NCBI RefSeq assembly: GCF_006912135.1
Contig: NZ_VIRS01000038.1
Location: forward strand, 1 to 64,000
Direction: 5' to 3'
DNA: 64,000 nt
Source of the DNA: Cryptosporangium phraense
GTDB lineage: Bacteria > Actinomycetota > Actinomycetes > Mycobacteriales > Cryptosporangiaceae
In this document: positions 45,501 through 55,815 of the stretch, in pieces
Layout of the letters: each line of letters opens with the position of its first letter
Position numbering within the stretch: the first letter of the stretch is position 1
The notes under the pieces: model-generated
The model's input: the letters and a program-made list of their open reading frames with translations, nothing else
What the model was told of the DNA's origin: nothing
The model's database searches: none
Position numbers and translations under genes: made by a program

Positions 45501-47680
45501 TTCATCGGTCCCGTATGGCCGCCGGGGTTGCCGGGCCAGCCCGGCTGACCGGGAACCGGCGGCCCGCCGAGCGTGTCGCTCTGCGGGGGCACCGGGTCGT
45601 TCAGCGGGTCACCCGGAGCCGGCACCGACGAGTCGCTGCCGGGCGCGATCGTGACGCCGGAGTCGTCGTCCGGAGCCGCGTGCGAGCCGCCGTTGGTGCG
45701 GATGCCGTGGTTGCCGTTCGCCAGCCGCGCGGTCGCCTCGTCGGCGGCCTTCTTCTGCAGCTCGGCGATCTCGGCCGGCGTCATGATCGGCGGCTTGTCG
45801 CTGGGCGTGCGCTTGCCGAACCCGTTGAACGGCGACATCGGCGGACGCTTCTGCACCCGGGCACAGATCCGGGCCATGTCGTCCTTGCTCAGCGTCTCTT
45901 TCTCGAGTAGCTCGAGCACCATGTTGTCGAGCACGTCGCGGTACTCGGACAGGATCTCGTAGGCCTCGTCGTGGGCCAGCTCGATCAGAGCCCGCACCTC
46001 GCCGTCGATCTCGGCCGCGATCGAGTCCGAGTAGTCGCGCTGGTGGCCCATGTCGCGGCCCAGGAACGGCTCCGAGTCACTGGTGCCGTACTTGATCGCC
46101 CCGAGCTTGGCGCTCATGCCGTACTCGGTGACCATCGCCCTGGCCATGCCGGTGGCCTTCTCGATGTCGTTGCCCGCACCGGTGGTCGGCTCGTGGTAGA
46201 CGAGCTCCTCCGCCGCGCGTCCGCCGAGCGCGTAGGCCAGCGTGTCGATCATCTCGGACCGGGTCTGGGTGTACTTGTCTTCCGTCGGAAGGATCAAGGT
46301 GTGCCCCAGCGACCGGCCGCGCGGGACGATCGTCAGCTTGTGCACCGGCGCCGAGTGCGGAAGCGCCCAGGCCACCAGCGCGTGCCCACCCTCGTGGTAC
46401 GCGGTGACCTTGAGTTCCTTCGCGCTCATCGCCCTTGTCTTGCGCTCCGGACCCGCGATCACCCGGTCGATCGCCTCTTCCAGCGAGTCGTTGGTGATCG
46501 CCTTCTTGTCCTGACGCGCGGTGAGCAGTGCGGCCTCGTTGATCACGTTCGCGAGGTCGGCACCGGTGAAGCCCGGCGTCCGGCGCGCGATCGTGTCGAG
46601 GTCGACGTCCGGCGAGAACGGCTTGCCCTTGGCGTGCACCCGCAGGACGGCCTTGCGGCCCTCCAGGTCGGGGCGGTCGACCGCGATCTGCCGGTCGAAC
46701 CGGCCGGGACGCAGCAGCGCCGGGTCGAGGATGTCGGGCCGGTTCGTCGCGGCGATCATGATGATGCCGCCCTTGACGTCGAAGCCGTCCATCTCGACGA
46801 GCATCTGGTTCAGGGTCTGCTCGCGCTCGTCGTGCCCACCGCCGAGGCCGGCACCACGGTGGCGGCCGACCGCGTCGATCTCGTCGACGAAGATGATCGC
46901 CGGTGCGTTCTGCTTGGCCTGCTCGAACAGGTCGCGGACGCGACTGGCGCCGACACCGACGAACATCTCGACGAAGTCGGAACCGGAGATCGAGTAGAAC
47001 GGCACCCCGGCCTCACCGGCGACGGCCCTGGCGAGCAGCGTCTTACCGGTACCGGGCGGGCCGTAGAGCAGGACGCCCTTCGGGATCTTCGCGCCGATCG
47101 CCTGGAACTTGGCCGGGTTCTGCAGGAACTCCTTGATCTCGTGGAGTTCCTCGATGGCCTCGTCGGCGCCGGCGACGTCCGCGAACGTCGTCTTGGGGGT
47201 GTCTTTACTGACCAGCTTGGCCTTGGACTTGCCGAAGTTCATGACTCGGCTGCCGCCGCCCTGCATCTGGCTCATGAACAGGAACAGCAGAACGACGACG
47301 ACCAGGATCGGGAGGACCGTGATCAGCAGCGTGACGAAGATCGATTCCTGGGTGACCTTCGTGTCGAACGCGAGTCCGGTGTCGGCCTGCGCTTTCGCCT
47401 GCAGCTGCTCGAATACGTTGTCCGCGGCCTGGGCCGGGAACGAGGCCTCGATCTTGTTCGAGCCTCGATAGTCGTTCTTCAGCTGGAGACGGAGCACCTG
47501 CTCCTTGTCTTCCAGCTGGGCCTTGCTGTAGTTCCCGTCGCGCACCTGAGCGAGGGCGACCGAGGTATCGACCTTCTTGTAGTCGCCATCACCGGTGAAC
47601 AATGAGCCCAGCAACAGGGCGACCAGGATCATCAGAATGATCCAGACCAAGGGCCTGCGGATGAAGCGGGTACGTTCCAT
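45497..47680 (-). CDS. ftsH: ATP-dependent zinc metalloprotease FtsH
   Basis: A 727-residue membrane-bound AAA+ protease that degrades unassembled and unstable membrane proteins. Two helices (about 8-26 and 110-135) enclose an extracytoplasmic domain. The ATPase has Walker [11 protein letters not shown] and Walker [12 protein letters not shown]; the zinc site is [12 protein letters not shown] Gly/Pro-rich tail of about 100 residues is typical of actinobacteria. It leads the folate genes in one transcript. Confidence 0.97.
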   Translation of the reverse strand: MERTRFIRRPLVWIILMILVALLLGSLFTGDGDYKKVDTSVALAQVRDGNYSKAQLEDKEQVLRLQLKNDYRGSNKIEASFPAQAADNVFEQLQAKAQADTGLAFDTKVTQESIFVTLLITVLPILVVVVLLFLFMSQMQGGGSRVMNFGKSKAKLVSKDTPKTTFADVAGADEAIEELHEIKEFLQNPAKFQAIGAKIPKGVLLYGPPGTGKTLLARAVAGEAGVPFYSISGSDFVEMFVGVGASRVRDLFEQAKQNAPAIIFVDEIDAVGRHRGAGLGGGHDEREQTLNQMLVEMDGFDVKGGIIMIAATNRPDILDPALLRPGRFDRQIAVDRPDLEGRKAVLRVHAKGKPFSPDVDLDTIARRTPGFTGADLANVINEAALLTARQDKKAITNDSLEEAIDRVIAGPERKTRAMSAKELKVTAYHEGGHALVAWALPHSAPVHKLTIVPRGRSLGHTLILPTEDKYTQTRSEMIDTLAYALGGRAAEELVYHEPTTGAGNDIEKATGMARAMVTEYGMSAKLGAIKYGTSDSEPFLGRDMGHQRDYSDSIAAEIDGEVRALIELAHDEAYEILSEYRDVLDNMVLELLEKETLSKDDMARICARVQKRPPMSPFNGFGKRTPSDKPPIMTPAEIAELQKKAADEATARLANGNHGIRTNGGSHAAPDDDSGVTIAPGSDSSVPAPGDPLNDPVPPQSDTLGGPPVPGQPGWPGNPGGHTGPMN

Positions 47681-47863
47681 GCTGCGTCCGGGTTGCTCTG
47701 GAGTCCAGAGTCCCCGACCCTCCCGATTCTCAGGCTATTAGGCGCGTGTCGGTTGTTTCTTACCTAGTCTTGGAAGAGTACTCCGCACCTACCTACGGTG
47801 CAGGTCGCCGGTTGGCGATCCTCCGGGACAACGGGTGAAGCACGGTGACCGTTCCCTGACCGG
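47681..47863 (-). promoter_or_regulatory. leader and promoter region of ftsH
   Basis: The 183-base gap contains A+T-richer patches with leftward -10-like TAATAG (47735-47740), without a convincing -35. An inverted repeat GCACC/GGTGC surrounds CTACCTAC near 47785-47802. The ftsH-folate genes probably have their own start here in addition to read-through from hpt. Confidence 0.3.
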
Positions 47864-48442
47864 TCAGGCAGCGCCGTAAACCTGAGGCTTCAGTACCCCG
47901 ACAAAAGGCAATCCACGGTACTGCTCGGCGTAGTCGAGGCCATATCCGACGACGAATTCGTTCGGGATGTCGAAACCCACGTAGGGCACCTCGACCGGCA
48001 CCTTGACCGCGTCCGGTTTGCGCAGCAGGGCGACGACCCGCACCGACGCCGGGTTGCGGCTGGCCAGGTTCTTCAGCAGCCAGGACAGCGTCAGGCCGGA
48101 GTCGATGATGTCCTCGACCACGAGAACGTGCCGTCCGGCGATGTCACGGTCGAGGTCCTTGAGGATCCGCACGACGCCGGAGGACGTCGTCGAGGAGCCG
48201 TAGGACGAGACCGCCATGAACTCGATCTCGGTCGGGTGCCGCAGCTCGCGCGCGAAGTCGGCCATGAACACGAACGCGCCCTTGAGAACCCCGACGAGCA
48301 GCAACGGGCTCGACGCGTCGGCCTGGAAGTCGGCTTCGACCTTCCGGGCCAGCTCGGAGATCTTTTCCTGGATGTCGGTGGCCGAGACGACCACCCGTTC
48401 GATGTCGGCCGCGTACGGGCCGTCCTGGATCTGGTCCGTCAC
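47864..48442 (-). CDS. hpt: hypoxanthine phosphoribosyltransferase
   Basis: A 192-residue purine-salvage enzyme that converts hypoxanthine (and guanine) plus PRPP to nucleotides. The PRPP loop is [15 protein letters not shown], with the hallmark Glu-Asp pair; [13 protein letters not shown] and [13 protein letters not shown] are other conserved parts. GTG at 48442 is chosen; the longer open frame is tilS sequence. It lies between tilS and ftsH, the classical order. Confidence 0.96.
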   Translation of the reverse strand: MTDQIQDGPYAADIERVVVSATDIQEKISELARKVEADFQADASSPLLLVGVLKGAFVFMADFARELRHPTEIEFMAVSSYGSSTTSSGVVRILKDLDRDIAGRHVLVVEDIIDSGLTLSWLLKNLASRNPASVRVVALLRKPDAVKVPVEVPYVGFDIPNEFVVGYGLDYAEQYRGLPFVGVLKPQVYGAA

Positions 48443-48452
48443 CCCGCTCACA

Positions 48453-49427
48453 TTACGGAAGTGAGTCGAACCGGCGCAGGGCGCCCTGCGCCCGGACGAT
48501 CCGGATGCCGGTGGGCAGATGCACGGGGCCCTGGCCCTTCCAGCGGGTGACCAGCGCGTCCAGGGCGTCGACGTGGGACGACGCCAGGGTTCCGGCCGGC
48601 GCTCCGAGCTCGATCGCCCAGCGGCGCAGTACCCGTCCGCGTAGCGCTCGGTGAGCGTCCGCCAGAGGCTGAACGTGCAGCCCGTCGCCGTCGGAGGCCT
48701 TCTCGAGAAGCTCGACGGCGAGTTCGTCGAGCAGGTCGGCATCCGCACGGAGCAGGTCCGCGCTGCGGGCCAGGCCGGCCACCAGGCCGCCGCCGGCCGC
48801 CTCCTCGAGCGCGGGAAGCACGGCGCGGATCCGCGACCGGGCGTAGGCCGGGTCGACGTTGTGCGGGTCGTCCCAGGTCGGGAGCGACTCCGCGGCGCAG
48901 GCCGCGCGCAGGGTCGCGCGGGGCAGGCCCAGCAGCGGACGGCGGTAGATCCCCCGCTCGGGGGCCATCCCGGCCGCCGACCGGCTCCCGGAGCCGCGGG
49001 CCAGCCCCAGCAGGACGGTCTCGGCCTGGTCGTCGGCGGTGTGCCCGAGCAGCACGGCTTCCGCACCGTGTCTCTCGGCCGCGGAGGCCAGCGCCGCGTA
49101 GCGCGCGCCGCGGGCCGCGGCCTCCGGGCCACCCCCGGCCCCGACCACCACCCGCACCGGCTCCGACGGGTCGAGCCCCAGCTTCGCGCCCCAGGCGGCG
49201 ACGTCGGCCGCGCGCGCGTCCGACCCTCCCTGCAACCCATGATCGACGCTGATCAGCCCGGCTTTTCGACCGGCGCGCGGAGCCTCGAACGCGGCCGCGG
49301 CGGCCAGCGCGGACGAATCCGGGCCACCCGAGCACGCGACCAGCACCAGCGCGCCCGGCGGCAACGACCGCAGCACCGCGCGCACCGCCACCCGGACCGC
49401 GGCTACGGCCGGTGGCGGCCCGACCAT
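48453..49427 (-). CDS. tilS: tRNA(Ile)-lysidine synthetase TilS
   Basis: A 324-residue N-type ATP pyrophosphatase that modifies C34 of tRNA-Ile(CAU) to lysidine, so that AUA is read as Ile. The P-loop is [33 protein letters not shown] and [11 protein letters not shown] are characteristic. Length matches actinobacterial TilS, which lacks the long C-terminal domain of E. coli. ATG at 49427. Confidence 0.95.
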   Translation of the reverse strand: MVGPPPAVAAVRVAVRAVLRSLPPGALVLVACSGGPDSSALAAAAAFEAPRAGRKAGLISVDHGLQGGSDARAADVAAWGAKLGLDPSEPVRVVVGAGGGPEAAARGARYAALASAAERHGAEAVLLGHTADDQAETVLLGLARGSGSRSAAGMAPERGIYRRPLLGLPRATLRAACAAESLPTWDDPHNVDPAYARSRIRAVLPALEEAAGGGLVAGLARSADLLRADADLLDELAVELLEKASDGDGLHVQPLADAHRALRGRVLRRWAIELGAPAGTLASSHVDALDALVTRWKGQGPVHLPTGIRIVRAQGALRRFDSLP

Positions 49428-49434
49428 CCGAAAC

Positions 49435-50505
49435 TCAGGCCGCCGCGCCGACGACCCGGGCCACCCAGGCGTCGGGGTCCTGGATCTCGGCGGCCAGCGG
49501 CAGCGTCTCGGGCGAGGTCCAGATCTGGTTGAAGCCGGTCATGCCGACCTTCTCGACGACCGCGGCGACGAACCGGCGCCCCTCCGCGTACTGGCGCATC
49601 TTCACCTCGATGCCGAGCAGCCGCCGGAGCAGCCGGTCGAGCGGGTTCCGCGCGCCGCGCCGGGCGTTGAACCGGGCCCGGATGCTCTCGACCGTCGGCA
49701 CCACGTCCGGCCCGACGCCGTCCATCACGAACTCGGCGTGGCCCTCGACCAGCGTCATCAGCGCGGTGAGGCGCTCGACGACGGCCCGCTGCGCGGGCGT
49801 CTGCACGAGGTCGAGCACCGACGCCTTGGAATCCGGGTTACGGACCGCCTCGGCCAGCGCCGAGATGCCGTTGCGGACGCGGTCGGCGAGCGCGTCCGGG
49901 TCGAGGTCGGTGGCGTCGACGAACGCGTTGACCTCGGACAGGAAGTGGTCACGCAGCCAGGGCACAGCGGTGAACTGGGTGCGGTGGGTGACCTCGTGCA
50001 GGGCCACCCAGAGCCGGAAGTCGGTCGGGTCGACGCCGAGCTTGCGCTCGACCTCCAGCACGTTCGGAGCGACGAGCAGCAGCCGGCCGGGCGTGCCGGA
50101 GAAGACCTCGTACTGGCCGAGCACCTTGCTCGAGAAGAAGCCCAGGATCGTCCCGACCTGGATGCCGGTCGCCTTCGAGCCGACCGCCTTGGCGACGGTG
50201 CCGACCGCCCCGCCCAGCGGCGAGGGCTTGGGCGGCGACGCGGCCTGGATCTTCTCGATGACCGGATCCATGACGAGCTGCAGGCCCTCGACGTTCGACC
50301 GCACCCAATCGGGCCGGTCGACGACCTGGACCGGCGGATGGTCGATCCGGGCGCTCAGGCCGGTGTAGGCGGCCACGTGCTGCTCGGCGACGTCGGTCAG
50401 CCGGCGCAACTCGTTGACGACGTCGGCCGCATCGGTGATGCTCACCCGCGGGCCGCCCGCGGTCAGCGTCGCGGCGGTGGAGACCGCCAGATCCCAGTCC
50501 ACCAT
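49435..50505 (-). CDS. zinc-dependent metalloprotease (DUF2342-type)
   Basis: A 356-residue protein of the actinobacterial family annotated as zinc-dependent metalloprotease or F420-associated protein. The zinc motif HEVTH ([10 protein letters not shown]) and a downstream Glu in [13 protein letters not shown] are visible. No signal peptide. ATG at 50505 is chosen because GAAGAG lies nine bases upstream; 50514 and 50544 are alternatives. It is located between dacB and tilS, as usual. Substrate unknown. Confidence 0.9.
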   Translation of the reverse strand: MVDWDLAVSTAATLTAGGPRVSITDAADVVNELRRLTDVAEQHVAAYTGLSARIDHPPVQVVDRPDWVRSNVEGLQLVMDPVIEKIQAASPPKPSPLGGAVGTVAKAVGSKATGIQVGTILGFFSSKVLGQYEVFSGTPGRLLLVAPNVLEVERKLGVDPTDFRLWVALHEVTHRTQFTAVPWLRDHFLSEVNAFVDATDLDPDALADRVRNGISALAEAVRNPDSKASVLDLVQTPAQRAVVERLTALMTLVEGHAEFVMDGVGPDVVPTVESIRARFNARRGARNPLDRLLRRLLGIEVKMRQYAEGRRFVAAVVEKVGMTGFNQIWTSPETLPLAAEIQDPDAWVARVVGAAA

Positions 50506-50551
50506 CTGCGTCATCTCTTCACGGTACGGGTGAATCGCACCCACTGCCCAC

Positions 50552-51952
50552 CTATCGACAGCCGCACTTGGCCAGGGTGGCCGCGATCTGGTCGAGAGCC
50601 GCCTCGGCGCCCTCGGTGCCCCCGGCCGGGACGCCGTTGGCCACCGCGGCGAACGTCAGGATCCGGCCGTCGGTCGTGACCGTCATCCCGGCCAGCGAGC
50701 TGACTCCGGACAGCGTCCCGGTCTTGGCCCGGACGAGCCCGACGCCGGCGATCGCCGACGTGCCCTCGAAGCGGTCGGCCAGCGTGCCGCTGTAGCTGGC
50801 CACCGGCAGTCCGGCCAGCAGCGTCCGGAGCTGCGGGTGCTTGGTGCCGACGGCGGCCGCGAGCAGCCCGGTGAGCAGGTTCGGCGTCACCCGGTTGAGC
50901 CGGGACAGCCCGCTACCGTCGACCATGCCGTAGCCGCTGGTGTCGATGCCGGCCTCGTCCAGCACGGTCTTGAGCTCGGCGCTGCCGTTGGCGAACGTCC
51001 CCGGGACGCCCTTCTTGACCGCGATCAGCCGGAGCATCGACTCGGCGATCACGTTGTCGGACTCCTGCAGCATCGCGTCGACGATGTGCGAGAGCGGCGG
51101 CGACTTGAGCTCGGCGAGCTGCTGGGCCTGGCCGGGGGCTTTGCCGCGCACGACGTCGGCGTCCCCGGCGCCCAGGAGTTCCGCGAACCGCTGCCCGGCG
51201 AACAGGTCGGGGGTGCTCGTGCGTGGGGTCACGTGCTTGGGGATCGCGTCGGTCCGGCCGCCGTTCACCGTGAGTGCGTTCACCGGGGCCGCGTACCCGC
51301 CCGAGACGATGTCGGAGTCCCAGCCCAGCCCGGTCTCGTCGCCTTGGAACAGGCTGCTGTCGACGACGATCTTCGTGACCTTCTCGCCCTTGAGCGCCGT
51401 CCGGACGGCGCCGGCCAGCGTGTCGAGCCGGGCCGCACCGGGGTAGCTGTTCCGCTCGTCGAACGCGAGGGTCGGGTCGCCGCCGCCGACCAGCACGATC
51501 TCGCCGGGCGCGCTGCCCCTCAGCACCTTCGTCGTCAGCCGGTAGGAGGGCCCGTAGGCGAGCAGCACGCCGGCGGCGGTGACCGTTTTGGCCGTTGAGG
51601 CGGGAGTGACCGGGGTGTCGGAGTTCCGGCTGAACAAGGCCGTCCCGGTCTCCGCGTCACGGACCGAGACGGCTACGCTTGTCCCGAGCCGGTTATCGGT
51701 GAGAAGGCTGGTCAACGCGGTAGTCAGCCCGGCCTCGGTGGGGGGCTCGGCGGAGTCGTCGTCGGGGTCGAGGACTACCGGCGGGTCGGTGAACACCGGA
51801 CCCGCGGCAACGGCGGGGACGAGCACCCCGACGCGCGCGTCGTCCACTTCTCTCGCGCCGCCTCGCACGAACCACAGCACGTCCGTGACCAGCACGACGG
51901 CGAGGAGCCAACAGAGCGTGAGCCACAGCACAGGGTGGCGGCCGTTCTGCAT
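50552..51952 (-). CDS. dacB: D-alanyl-D-alanine carboxypeptidase/PBP4 type
   Basis: A 466-residue penicillin-binding protein of the S13 family that trims or cleaves peptidoglycan peptides outside the membrane. An N-terminal anchor helix (about residues 7-25) is followed by the enzyme with SxxK (ASTAKTVTAAG), SxN (ESDNVIAES) and KTG (RAKTGTLSGV). GGGGAGG precedes ATG 51952 by only two or three bases, which is short. It is divergent from ppa. Confidence 0.94.
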   Translation of the reverse strand: MQNGRHPVLWLTLCWLLAVVLVTDVLWFVRGGAREVDDARVGVLVPAVAAGPVFTDPPVVLDPDDDSAEPPTEAGLTTALTSLLTDNRLGTSVAVSVRDAETGTALFSRNSDTPVTPASTAKTVTAAGVLLAYGPSYRLTTKVLRGSAPGEIVLVGGGDPTLAFDERNSYPGAARLDTLAGAVRTALKGEKVTKIVVDSSLFQGDETGLGWDSDIVSGGYAAPVNALTVNGGRTDAIPKHVTPRTSTPDLFAGQRFAELLGAGDADVVRGKAPGQAQQLAELKSPPLSHIVDAMLQESDNVIAESMLRLIAVKKGVPGTFANGSAELKTVLDEAGIDTSGYGMVDGSGLSRLNRVTPNLLTGLLAAAVGTKHPQLRTLLAGLPVASYSGTLADRFEGTSAIAGVGLVRAKTGTLSGVSSLAGMTVTTDGRILTFAAVANGVPAGGTEGAEAALDQIAATLAKCGCR

Positions 51953-52028
51953 ATCCTCCCCAAGGGCCGGTTCCGACCTGCGAGAGACTAGTAGCAATCA
52001 GTGCCCGACCCGGTGAGGAGTCCTACCC

Positions 52029-52556
52029 GTGGAGTTCGACGTCACGATCGAGATCCCCAAGGGTCAGCGAAACAAATACGAGGTCGACCACGAAACCGGG
52101 CGTATCCGGCTCGACCGCATTCTCTTCACCGCGACCCAGTACCCGGCTGACTACGGGTTCATCGAGGAGACGCTGGGCCAGGACGGCGACCCGCTGGACG
52201 CGCTCGTGCTGCTCCAGGAGCCGACGTTCCCGGGTTGCCTGATCCGCGCCCGCGCGATCGGCATGTTCCGGATGAAGGACGAGAAGGGCCCGGACGACAA
52301 GGTCCTGTGCGTCCACGCGAACGACCCGCGCCAGGAGCACCTACGCGACATCCACCACCTGCCGGAGTTCGACCGGCTCGAGATCCAGCACTTCTTCACG
52401 GTGTACAAGGACCTCGAGCCCGGTAAGTCGGTCGAGGGCGCGCAGTGGGTCGGGCGGGCCGAAGCCGAGCTCGAGATCGAGCGCTCCCGCAAGCGGGCGA
52501 TCGAGGCGCACGGCGACTTCACCGGCACGGGCGACGCGCACCCACCGACGGAGTAA
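52029..52556 (+). CDS. ppa: inorganic pyrophosphatase
   Basis: A 175-residue family I soluble pyrophosphatase that hydrolyses pyrophosphate from biosynthesis. The active-site signature [11 protein letters not shown] and the region [12 protein letters not shown] are present. GTG start with GAGGAG upstream. It heads rightward, divergent from dacB, in the normal actinobacterial location. Single-gene unit. Confidence 0.97.
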   Translation: MEFDVTIEIPKGQRNKYEVDHETGRIRLDRILFTATQYPADYGFIEETLGQDGDPLDALVLLQEPTFPGCLIRARAIGMFRMKDEKGPDDKVLCVHANDPRQEHLRDIHHLPEFDRLEIQHFFTVYKDLEPGKSVEGAQWVGRAEAELEIERSRKRAIEAHGDFTGTGDAHPPTE

Positions 52557-52580
52557 CCGACCGCGCGGGATACTGCTCGG

Positions 52581-53105
52581 ATGAGCGCTATCGACGGGGC
52601 GGCCTCCGTACGACCGGCCGCCGATGAGGAGCTGGCAGGTCTCGCGGAGGTCGAGAAGGCCTCCGAGGTGCCGTTCATCGAGGCCGGCATGGACCTGCCG
52701 GGCGAGTACATGCAGGCCGACACGCTGCGGAAATGCGCGATCGTCCTGGTCGCGCCCGGCCCCACCGGGGTGCCGATCGGCTTCGCCGCGGTCGACGTGG
52801 TCGACGGGGCGGCGCACCTGACCCAGCTGTCGGTGGACGCCGAGTTCGGCCGTCGGGGCATCGGCCGGGGGTTGCTCGCGGCGGTGATCGGCTGGGCCCG
52901 GCGGGGCGGCTTACCGGCGGTGACGCTGACGACGTTCCGGGACGTGCCCTGGAACGGTCCGTTCTACCGTCGGTACGGCTTCGTGGACCTCGACGAGGGT
53001 GAGCTGACCCCGGGCCTCCGCGAGACCCGGGCCCACGAGATCGCCGCCGGCCTCGACGAGTTCGGCCCCCGCTGCGCCATGCGCCGTGCCCTACGAGCGT
53101 CCTGA
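52581..53105 (+). CDS. GNAT-family N-acetyltransferase
   Basis: A 174-residue acetyltransferase with the acetyl-CoA pyrophosphate loop in VDAEFGRRGIGRGLLAAVI and the usual beta-4/alpha-4 NGPFYRRYGF segment. It begins 24 bases after the ppa stop, so it may share that transcript. Acceptor unknown. Confidence 0.92.
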   Translation: MSAIDGAASVRPAADEELAGLAEVEKASEVPFIEAGMDLPGEYMQADTLRKCAIVLVAPGPTGVPIGFAAVDVVDGAAHLTQLSVDAEFGRRGIGRGLLAAVIGWARRGGLPAVTLTTFRDVPWNGPFYRRYGFVDLDEGELTPGLRETRAHEIAAGLDEFGPRCAMRRALRAS

Positions 53106-53156
53106 GGCTGTGGACAGCGCCGACGGGCGCGCCTGACGCTTCGCCACGCTGGGGGG

Positions 53157-54053
53157 ATGCGTTCGCCTCTCCCTGACGAGTTGCTCGGTCGGCCGTTCCT
53201 CGGCTCCCAGGCCGTTCGAACCGGCCTACTCACGCCCGGCCAGTTGCGCGGGCCGGCCTGGCGACGGCTGTACCGGGACGTTTACGTCGACGCGCGGGTG
53301 CCGGTCGATCATCGGCTGCGCGGTCGCGCAGCCGGGTTGGTCCTCCCGCCGGGCGCCGCACTCGGTGGACGCTCGGCCGCGTGCGCGGAAGGCCTGCCGC
53401 TCGGCGACGATCGGGCCGCGGTGCTGGTGCTGGTGCCGCGCGGCGTGCGGTTCAGCCGGCGAGGCTGCGAAGTCCGCCAGGTCTTCCTCCCCCGGACGCA
53501 CGTGCGCGAAGGGGTCCCGGGCACGCTGCCCCCGGTCACCGTGCCGCAGCGCACGGCGTGGGACATCGCGTCCGAACCGGACCTGGTCGAGGCGGTCGCC
53601 GCCCTCGACGTGCTGTTCCACCACCACTATCTGCAGCCCCGTCACCTCGACGCGTGGATCGCGGCGGCCCCGGACGCGCCCGCCGCGAAGGCGCTCGCCC
53701 TCGCGGACGGCCGAGCGGAATCCAGGCCCGAATCGAGGGTGCGAGTGCGGCTGATTCTCGCGGGGCTTCCCCAGCCGGTACCCCAATACGAGGTGTGGCT
53801 GGGCCGAACGTTCGCCGGGCGCGTCGACCTGGCCTGGCCCGCCGCGAAGGTCGCCTTGGAGTACGACGGAGCCCACCACGCCGAGTACGGGCAGTTCACC
53901 CGCGACCGTGCCCGCCTCAACCGGCTGGTGGAAGCCGGCTGGACCGTACTCCACATGACCGCCCGAGACCTTCGCGAAAAGATCCTCTTCGCCCAAATCG
54001 TCCACCAGCTCCGGGTGGCGCTGGCGTCCGGAGGCATGGCGGACAGCATCTAA
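53157..54053 (+). CDS. AbiEi/DUF559-like protein (Vsr-type fold)
   Basis: A 298-residue protein of a type common in actinomycetes. The N-terminal half (GPAWRRLYRDVYVDARVP) resembles the AbiEi-like antitoxin region; the C-terminal 100 residues match the DUF559/Vsr endonuclease-like fold (RVDLAWPAAKVALEYDGAHH, then AGWTVLHMTARDL) with the acidic and His residues expected at such active sites. No toxin partner gene is next to it. Activity is unproven. The stop lies inside a hairpin shared with the convergent SDR gene. Confidence 0.8.
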   Translation: MRSPLPDELLGRPFLGSQAVRTGLLTPGQLRGPAWRRLYRDVYVDARVPVDHRLRGRAAGLVLPPGAALGGRSAACAEGLPLGDDRAAVLVLVPRGVRFSRRGCEVRQVFLPRTHVREGVPGTLPPVTVPQRTAWDIASEPDLVEAVAALDVLFHHHYLQPRHLDAWIAAAPDAPAAKALALADGRAESRPESRVRVRLILAGLPQPVPQYEVWLGRTFAGRVDLAWPAAKVALEYDGAHHAEYGQFTRDRARLNRLVEAGWTVLHMTARDLREKILFAQIVHQLRVALASGGMADSI

Positions 54054-54090
54054 ATGTAGTTCGAGGCCACCCCGAACTACATTTAGATGC
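54046..54090. terminator. 18-bp perfect hairpin containing a stop codon
   Basis: Arms 54046-54063 and 54073-54090 (GCATCTAAATGTAGTTCG and its complement) are exact, with a nine-base loop. The TAA of the DUF559-like gene is in the left arm. It lies between convergent genes and is A+T-rich compared with its surroundings. Confidence 0.82.
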
Positions 54091-54099
54091 AGGTCAGCC

Positions 54100-54852
54100 T
54101 CAGCTGAACGCCCCGCCCAGGGACCCGCCTCCGTCGATCACGAACAGGCCCCCCGTCACCCACGACGACGCGTCGCTGGCCAGGAACAGGGCCGCGTTGG
54201 CGATGTCTTCGGGCTTGCCCAGGCGCTGGAGCGGCCAGGGGTACTTGGCGTCCTCGCCGGCCCCCTCCCAGAGCGCCCGCGCGAAGTCGGTCTTCACCAG
54301 GCCCGGCGCCAGCACGTTCACGCGCACTCCCGGCCCCACCTCGGTCGCGAGCTGCTGCGTCAGGAAGATCAGCGCCGACTTCGTCACCCCGTACACCGCG
54401 AGCGGGCCGCCGGCGCTCAGGCCGTCGATGCTCGAGATGTTGATGATCGAGCCGCCGTGCTCCTTCATCCAGCCCCGGTACGCGGCCTGCGTCCAGATCA
54501 GCGGCCCGCGCAGGTTCACCTCGAACGTCTTGTCCCACGCGGGCAGCGAAGCGTCGATCAACGGCCCCATGTACGGGTTCGTCGCCGCGTTGTTGACCAG
54601 GATGTCCAGCCGGCCGAACTTCTCCAGAGTCTCGTCGACGACCCGCGCCGCGTCCTCTTCCTTCCCGGCGTGCGCGGCGATCGCGTGCACCCCGGACCCG
54701 ATCTCGGCCGCCGCCTTGGCCAGCCCGTCGGGTTTGCGCGCGGTGATCACGACCTGGGCACCGGCCTGTACGTAAGCCGCAGCGATCGCGGCACCGATGC
54801 CGCGGGAGGCGCCGGTGACGACCGCCACGCGCCCTTCGAGGTTGATGTCCAC
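54100..54852 (-). CDS. short-chain dehydrogenase/reductase
   Basis: A 250-residue classical SDR (FabG-like). The NAD(P) motif is TGASRGIGAAIA, NNAATNP is the structural NNAG motif, and the catalytic Ser, Tyr and Lys are in ISSIDG and YGVTK. Third gene of a leftward operon with a quinone oxidoreductase and another SDR; likely a hydroxyacyl or related dehydrogenase step, substrate unknown. Confidence 0.93.
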   Translation of the reverse strand: MDINLEGRVAVVTGASRGIGAAIAAAYVQAGAQVVITARKPDGLAKAAAEIGSGVHAIAAHAGKEEDAARVVDETLEKFGRLDILVNNAATNPYMGPLIDASLPAWDKTFEVNLRGPLIWTQAAYRGWMKEHGGSIINISSIDGLSAGGPLAVYGVTKSALIFLTQQLATEVGPGVRVNVLAPGLVKTDFARALWEGAGEDAKYPWPLQRLGKPEDIANAALFLASDASSWVTGGLFVIDGGGSLGGAFS

Positions 54853-54864
54853 TAAATCTCCTGG

Positions 54865-55815
54865 TCAGCGGGACGGGTCGAGAACGAGCTTGCCCACGGT
54901 TCCCCGGGAACGCAGCGCTTCGTGGGCCTTGGACGCCTCGGAGAGAGCGAACTCACCCCCGGGAACGGCTCGCAGGGAGCCGGCCAGCACCATGTCGAAC
55001 AGCTCGGCGATCGCCGGGCGCAGCACGTCGCCGGGCAGCAGGAACGCGTGCGCGAGCCACATGCCGGCCACCGTGGTCGAGTGCGACAGCAGGTTGTTCA
55101 GCCCGATCGGGCTCGGCCGCTCCCGGCTGGCCATTCCGTAGAACGCCAGCCGTCCGAACGGGGCCAGCGCGCGCAGGCTCTGGTCGGTGACCCGTCCGCC
55201 GGTCATGTCGAGCACGATGTCGACGCGCTTCCCGCCGTTGGCTTCGCGCAGCGCCGCGGTCATGTCCTCGGCCCGCGAGTCGATGGCGACGTCCGCCCCC
55301 AGCGACAACGCCAGCTCGCGCTTCGACTCCGACGACGCCGTCGCGATGATCCGCCCGGCCCCCCAGGCCCTGGCCAACTGCACGGCCAGCGACCCCACGC
55401 CCCCGGCCGCCGCGTGCACCACCACCGACTCGCCGGCGTTCAGGACCGCCGACCGCCGCAGCAGCAACCACGCCGACGCGCCCTGCACCACCATGGCCAG
55501 CGCGGTCGTGTCGTCGATCCCGTCCGGGACGTCGAACGAGAGCCCGGGCTCGATCAGCGCCTTCTCGGCGTACCCGCCGCCCCCGGCGAGCAGCGAGACG
55601 ATCCGGCGCCCGTCGGCCAGCGTGCCCACCACCTCGGCGCCCGGCACCATCGGCAACGACGACGCCGACAGGTACGAGTTCTCGGCCTGATGCGTGTCCG
55701 CGTAGTTGACGCCGGCTCGGGAGACGTCCAGAACGTGGTCTCCGACCGGATCGGGCAGCTCCGTCGGGACCAACACCTCCGGCCCGCCGAACGACGTGAT
55801 CTGGATCGCCTTCAT
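54865..55815 (-). CDS. zinc-type medium-chain quinone oxidoreductase
   Basis: A 316-residue MDR-superfamily reductase of the NADPH:quinone reductase group. AGVNYADTHQAENSY and the NADPH motif HAAAGGVGSLAVQLARAWG are typical, and structural Zn ligands are absent, as in QOR proteins. Start ATG overlaps the upstream SDR stop by one base (TGATG). It may reduce enoyl groups or quinones. Confidence 0.92.
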   Translation of the reverse strand: MKAIQITSFGGPEVLVPTELPDPVGDHVLDVSRAGVNYADTHQAENSYLSASSLPMVPGAEVVGTLADGRRIVSLLAGGGGYAEKALIEPGLSFDVPDGIDDTTALAMVVQGASAWLLLRRSAVLNAGESVVVHAAAGGVGSLAVQLARAWGAGRIIATASSESKRELALSLGADVAIDSRAEDMTAALREANGGKRVDIVLDMTGGRVTDQSLRALAPFGRLAFYGMASRERPSPIGLNNLLSHSTTVAGMWLAHAFLLPGDVLRPAIAELFDMVLAGSLRAVPGGEFALSEASKAHEALRSRGTVGKLVLDPSR